Source of the DNA: Candidatus Zixiibacteriota bacterium
GTDB lineage: Bacteria > Zixibacteria > MSB-5A5 > GN15 > FEB-12
Direction: 5' to 3'
DNA: 34,228 bases
Assembly (NCBI GenBank): GCA_029858555.1
Contig: JAOUEU010000007.1
Span: forward strand, 1-34,228
In this document: positions 32,621 to 34,228 of the stretch, piece by piece
Layout of the letters: each line of letters begins with the position of its first letter
Position numbering within the stretch: the stretch's first letter is position 1
The notes under the pieces: model-generated
Told to the model about the DNA's origin: nothing
The model's input: only the letters and a program-made list of their open reading frames with translations
Database searches by the model: none
Translations under genes and position numbers: made by a program

Positions 32621-33025
32621 CTATATGATCACGGCCGAATCAATCGCCGTGACAACTCCTTCGCGCAGACGCTGAGGATCGAACACCGTCACCACCGTAC
32701 GCTCCTTGACCGATACGACAAAGGCCGCGTTGTCCGAGAGTATCAGCGTATCCCTGGAACCCTTGCTCTGTGCCTTGTCAATAGCGTCGACGATGCGATT
32801 GAGGTGCCCTTCCGACAGCTCGATGCCACGCGAGTAAAGACGCTCCTGAGCGTGCTTGGAGAAGGTCACGTTTCTCTGGCTGGCCAGCTCGCGTGAGAAC
32901 ATGTCTTTGAAAGACTCGCCCTCGATCTTATCGCGTCCGACGGCCTTTAATCCACGGTTGGCGATCTCGATGAGATCGATGGGCCTTTGATAGTTGTTAA
33001 TCTTGACGCTACTGTTTGCGCTCAT
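32621..33025 (-). CDS. TIGR02530 flagellar operon protein
   Basis: This 134-residue protein matches the small family found between flgD and flgE: FSRELASQRNVTFSKHAQER, LYSRGIELSEGHLNRIVDAI, KAQSKGSRDTLILSDNAAFV, VSVKERTVVTVFDPQRLREG. It has no signal peptide or membrane helix. The role is not established; position suggests a hook assembly or export function. The start ATG 33025 is 12 bases after flgD. Confidence 0.88.
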   Translation of the reverse strand: MSANSSVKINNYQRPIDLIEIANRGLKAVGRDKIEGESFKDMFSRELASQRNVTFSKHAQERLYSRGIELSEGHLNRIVDAIDKAQSKGSRDTLILSDNAAFVVSVKERTVVTVFDPQRLREGVVTAIDSAVII

Positions 33026-33036
33026 GGCCCTTGCCC

Positions 33037-33759
33037 TTAACCTTCATCCTCGCGCCCGTCGTCGCCTTCGGTGCCCGTAAAGGCCCCGGGTTCGCCGATA
33101 GCGATGACGTCAGAAATTGGAATTTCGACACCCTGTACCTTCAAAAAAGCGATGCCGTCGCGGTACACGACTGATTCCACGCGACCGGCCAGAGCCAGGC
33201 TTGGCGTGAAGGTCACCCCGGAGGCGGCCGTAGCGGTGGCTTCAACAGTGTAGTAACCGTCCGCCACCAGATTACCCGTCCGATCCCTGCCGTCCCAGGA
33301 AATAGTGTCCGCTCCCGGAAGCAAATCTTCTTTGTTAAGAACGGCCACGACGGTGCCGTCGGTGCTCCGGATAGTGAATTGGACGTCTTTTGCAGCCTGG
33401 TCGAGAGTAAATGATATCGTTGACGAGTTCCCCTGATCGACGTAGACGCCATTGTACTCCGCCCTGACATCCTTGCCGATCATACCGGCGGCCATGGTAT
33501 TATTGAGCGACTGCATCTGCAAAAAGCTCAACTGGTTGGCTTCCTCGAGACCGCTGGCGATGTTGTTCATCTGCTCCAGGGAAGAAAACTGGGCCAACTG
33601 GGCGATAAAATCCTCATCGTCCATCGGCTCCAGCGGATCCTGATACTGCATCTTGGTGACCAGTAACTGCAGAAAGTCGTCCTTCCCCAGAGTCCGCATG
33701 CTTTCTGCCGTCTTCTGAGTCCCGTTCGGGTCGGTGGCAATCGGTGATATATAAGACAT
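33037..33759 (-). CDS. flgD: FlgD, hook assembly scaffold (hook cap)
   Basis: This 240-residue protein has the conserved N-terminal segment LGKDDFLQLLVTKMQYQDPL, EPMDDEDFIAQLAQFSSLEQ followed by MNNIASGLEEANQ, and a C-terminal FlgD Ig-like/Tudor region (about 80-220) with ISWDGRDRTGNLVADGYYTV. The acidic C-terminal tail (EGDDGREDEG) is unusual but short. FlgD caps the growing hook and lets FlgE subunits fold. The ribosome site GGAG lies 11 bases before ATG 33759. It follows fliK by 12 bp. Confidence 0.96.
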   Translation of the reverse strand: MSYISPIATDPNGTQKTAESMRTLGKDDFLQLLVTKMQYQDPLEPMDDEDFIAQLAQFSSLEQMNNIASGLEEANQLSFLQMQSLNNTMAAGMIGKDVRAEYNGVYVDQGNSSTISFTLDQAAKDVQFTIRSTDGTVVAVLNKEDLLPGADTISWDGRDRTGNLVADGYYTVEATATAASGVTFTPSLALAGRVESVVYRDGIAFLKVQGVEIPISDVIAIGEPGAFTGTEGDDGREDEG

Positions 33760-33771
33760 AATTCGTAGCTC

Positions 33772-34228
33772 CTACGCCAGGAGGTTTACGCCGCTCTCCC
33801 CTACGTAAGTCCGGGGAGCCTGATAGATACTCGGGGTAATTATGGCGCTTTCGGCGTCTGTTTCATTCCCACGCATCAGGATGGCAGCACGATTTCGCTG
33901 CGACCACAGCATCCGGCGCTCAAACTGGCCGCTTTCGGCGCCGCTGCCGCCTACTTCTACTTCTATTTTTTCAAGGTTAATGTCCGCCCGGGCCAACTGC
34001 TCGACCAGAGTGTCCAGGTTTCTTTCGATTAGCATTTTAGCCTGCACGCTGTCCACAACCACTCTTGCCACCAGCGTATCGTGACGCATGAGCAGGTTCA
34101 GACGGGCCGGGCCAAGATGTTCCGGCTCGATTTTCAACATTATCGACTGGCTGTGCGGACGTGACGCCGCCTGGAAAGTCTCCGGCAGAGAAATGCGGAC
34201 GGGCCGCGCGCTGAACCTCTCTGTGGAT
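33772..34228 (-). CDS. fliK: FliK, hook-length control protein, C-terminal part (runs off window)
   Basis: The frame is open to the window edge, so the gene starts beyond 34228. The visible 151 residues include the Flg_hook domain of FliK: LKIEPEHLGPARLNLLMRHD, TLVARVVVDSVQAKMLIERN, LDTLVEQLARADINLEKIEV. The internal Met at 34140 is not the true start, because the in-frame codons before it (VRISLPETFQAASRPHSQSI) run on into the domain. FliK measures hook length and triggers the FlhB switch. The tail after the domain (about 40 residues) looks disordered. Confidence 0.9.
   Translation of the reverse strand, partial: STERFSARPVRISLPETFQAASRPHSQSIMLKIEPEHLGPARLNLLMRHDTLVARVVVDSVQAKMLIERNLDTLVEQLARADINLEKIEVEVGGSGAESGQFERRMLWSQRNRAAILMRGNETDAESAIITPSIYQAPRTYVGESGVNLLA

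Noticed and set aside
1-34228. CRISPR arrays, insertion sequences, rRNA genes and plus-strand genes
   Set aside because: No regularly spaced repeats, transposase, terminal repeats or rRNA-like stretches were found; plus-strand open frames are shadows of minus-strand genes.

Overview
The window comes from a moderately GC-rich, flagellated, diderm-type bacterium. Every gene I can support lies on the minus strand. The run fliK-flgD-TIGR02530-flgE-flbD-fliL-fliM-fliN-fliO-fliP-fliQ-fliR-flhB-flhA-flhF-flhG-fliA, followed by PilZ proteins, a DUF2225 protein and FapA, recalls flagellar superoperons of Firmicutes, delta-proteobacteria and uncultivated FCB-type phyla such as Zixibacteria. I cannot fix the phylum from sequence alone. 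Sigma-54-like promoters and a sigma-54-type regulator argue for a Gram-negative lineage.

Layout in transcription order, from high to low coordinates. (1) 34228-26361: hook assembly (fliK C-terminus, flgD, flgE), flbD, the stator/switch genes fliL, fliM and fliN, and export gate genes fliO, fliP and fliQ. (2) 26143-19324: fliR, flhB, flhA, flhF, flhG and the sigma-28 gene fliA, preceded by a 217-bp gap with a good sigma-54-like promoter. (3) 19295-14668: two small unknown proteins, a DUF2225 zinc-ribbon protein, three PilZ-type (cyclic-di-GMP) proteins and an exported protein. (4) 14665-8723: a signalling block with a GAF-DHp protein lacking an ATPase domain, a PAS-GAF histidine kinase with a degenerate ATPase, three stand-alone receiver proteins, a His-free helical protein and FapA. 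(5) tRNA-Ser(GCU) at 8557-8646, followed by about 490 bp without a gene. (6) 8069-1606: an accessory-looking locus with a 1387-residue Ser/Thr kinase-TPR-GAF-sigma54 AAA+-Fis regulator, a secreted 76-residue peptide, a compact WYL regulator and a papain-like protein lacking its catalytic His. (7) 1410-1: diaminopropionate ammonia-lyase and the start of a methyltransferase.

The most interesting part is region 6. The regulator combines a kinase, a long TPR array and an enhancer-binding-protein output. Immediately downstream lies a small secreted peptide gene with a sigma-54-like -24/-12 promoter, and 85-195 bp upstream of that promoter sit two perfect TTTGCCG-type palindromes. A related palindrome with the same TGCC-N7-GGCA core lies upstream of the regulator gene. 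This looks like a peptide-signalling or envelope-response module with its own enhancer sites. TPR proteins that sense secreted peptides (RRNPP family) are known in Firmicutes; the link made here is inference only.
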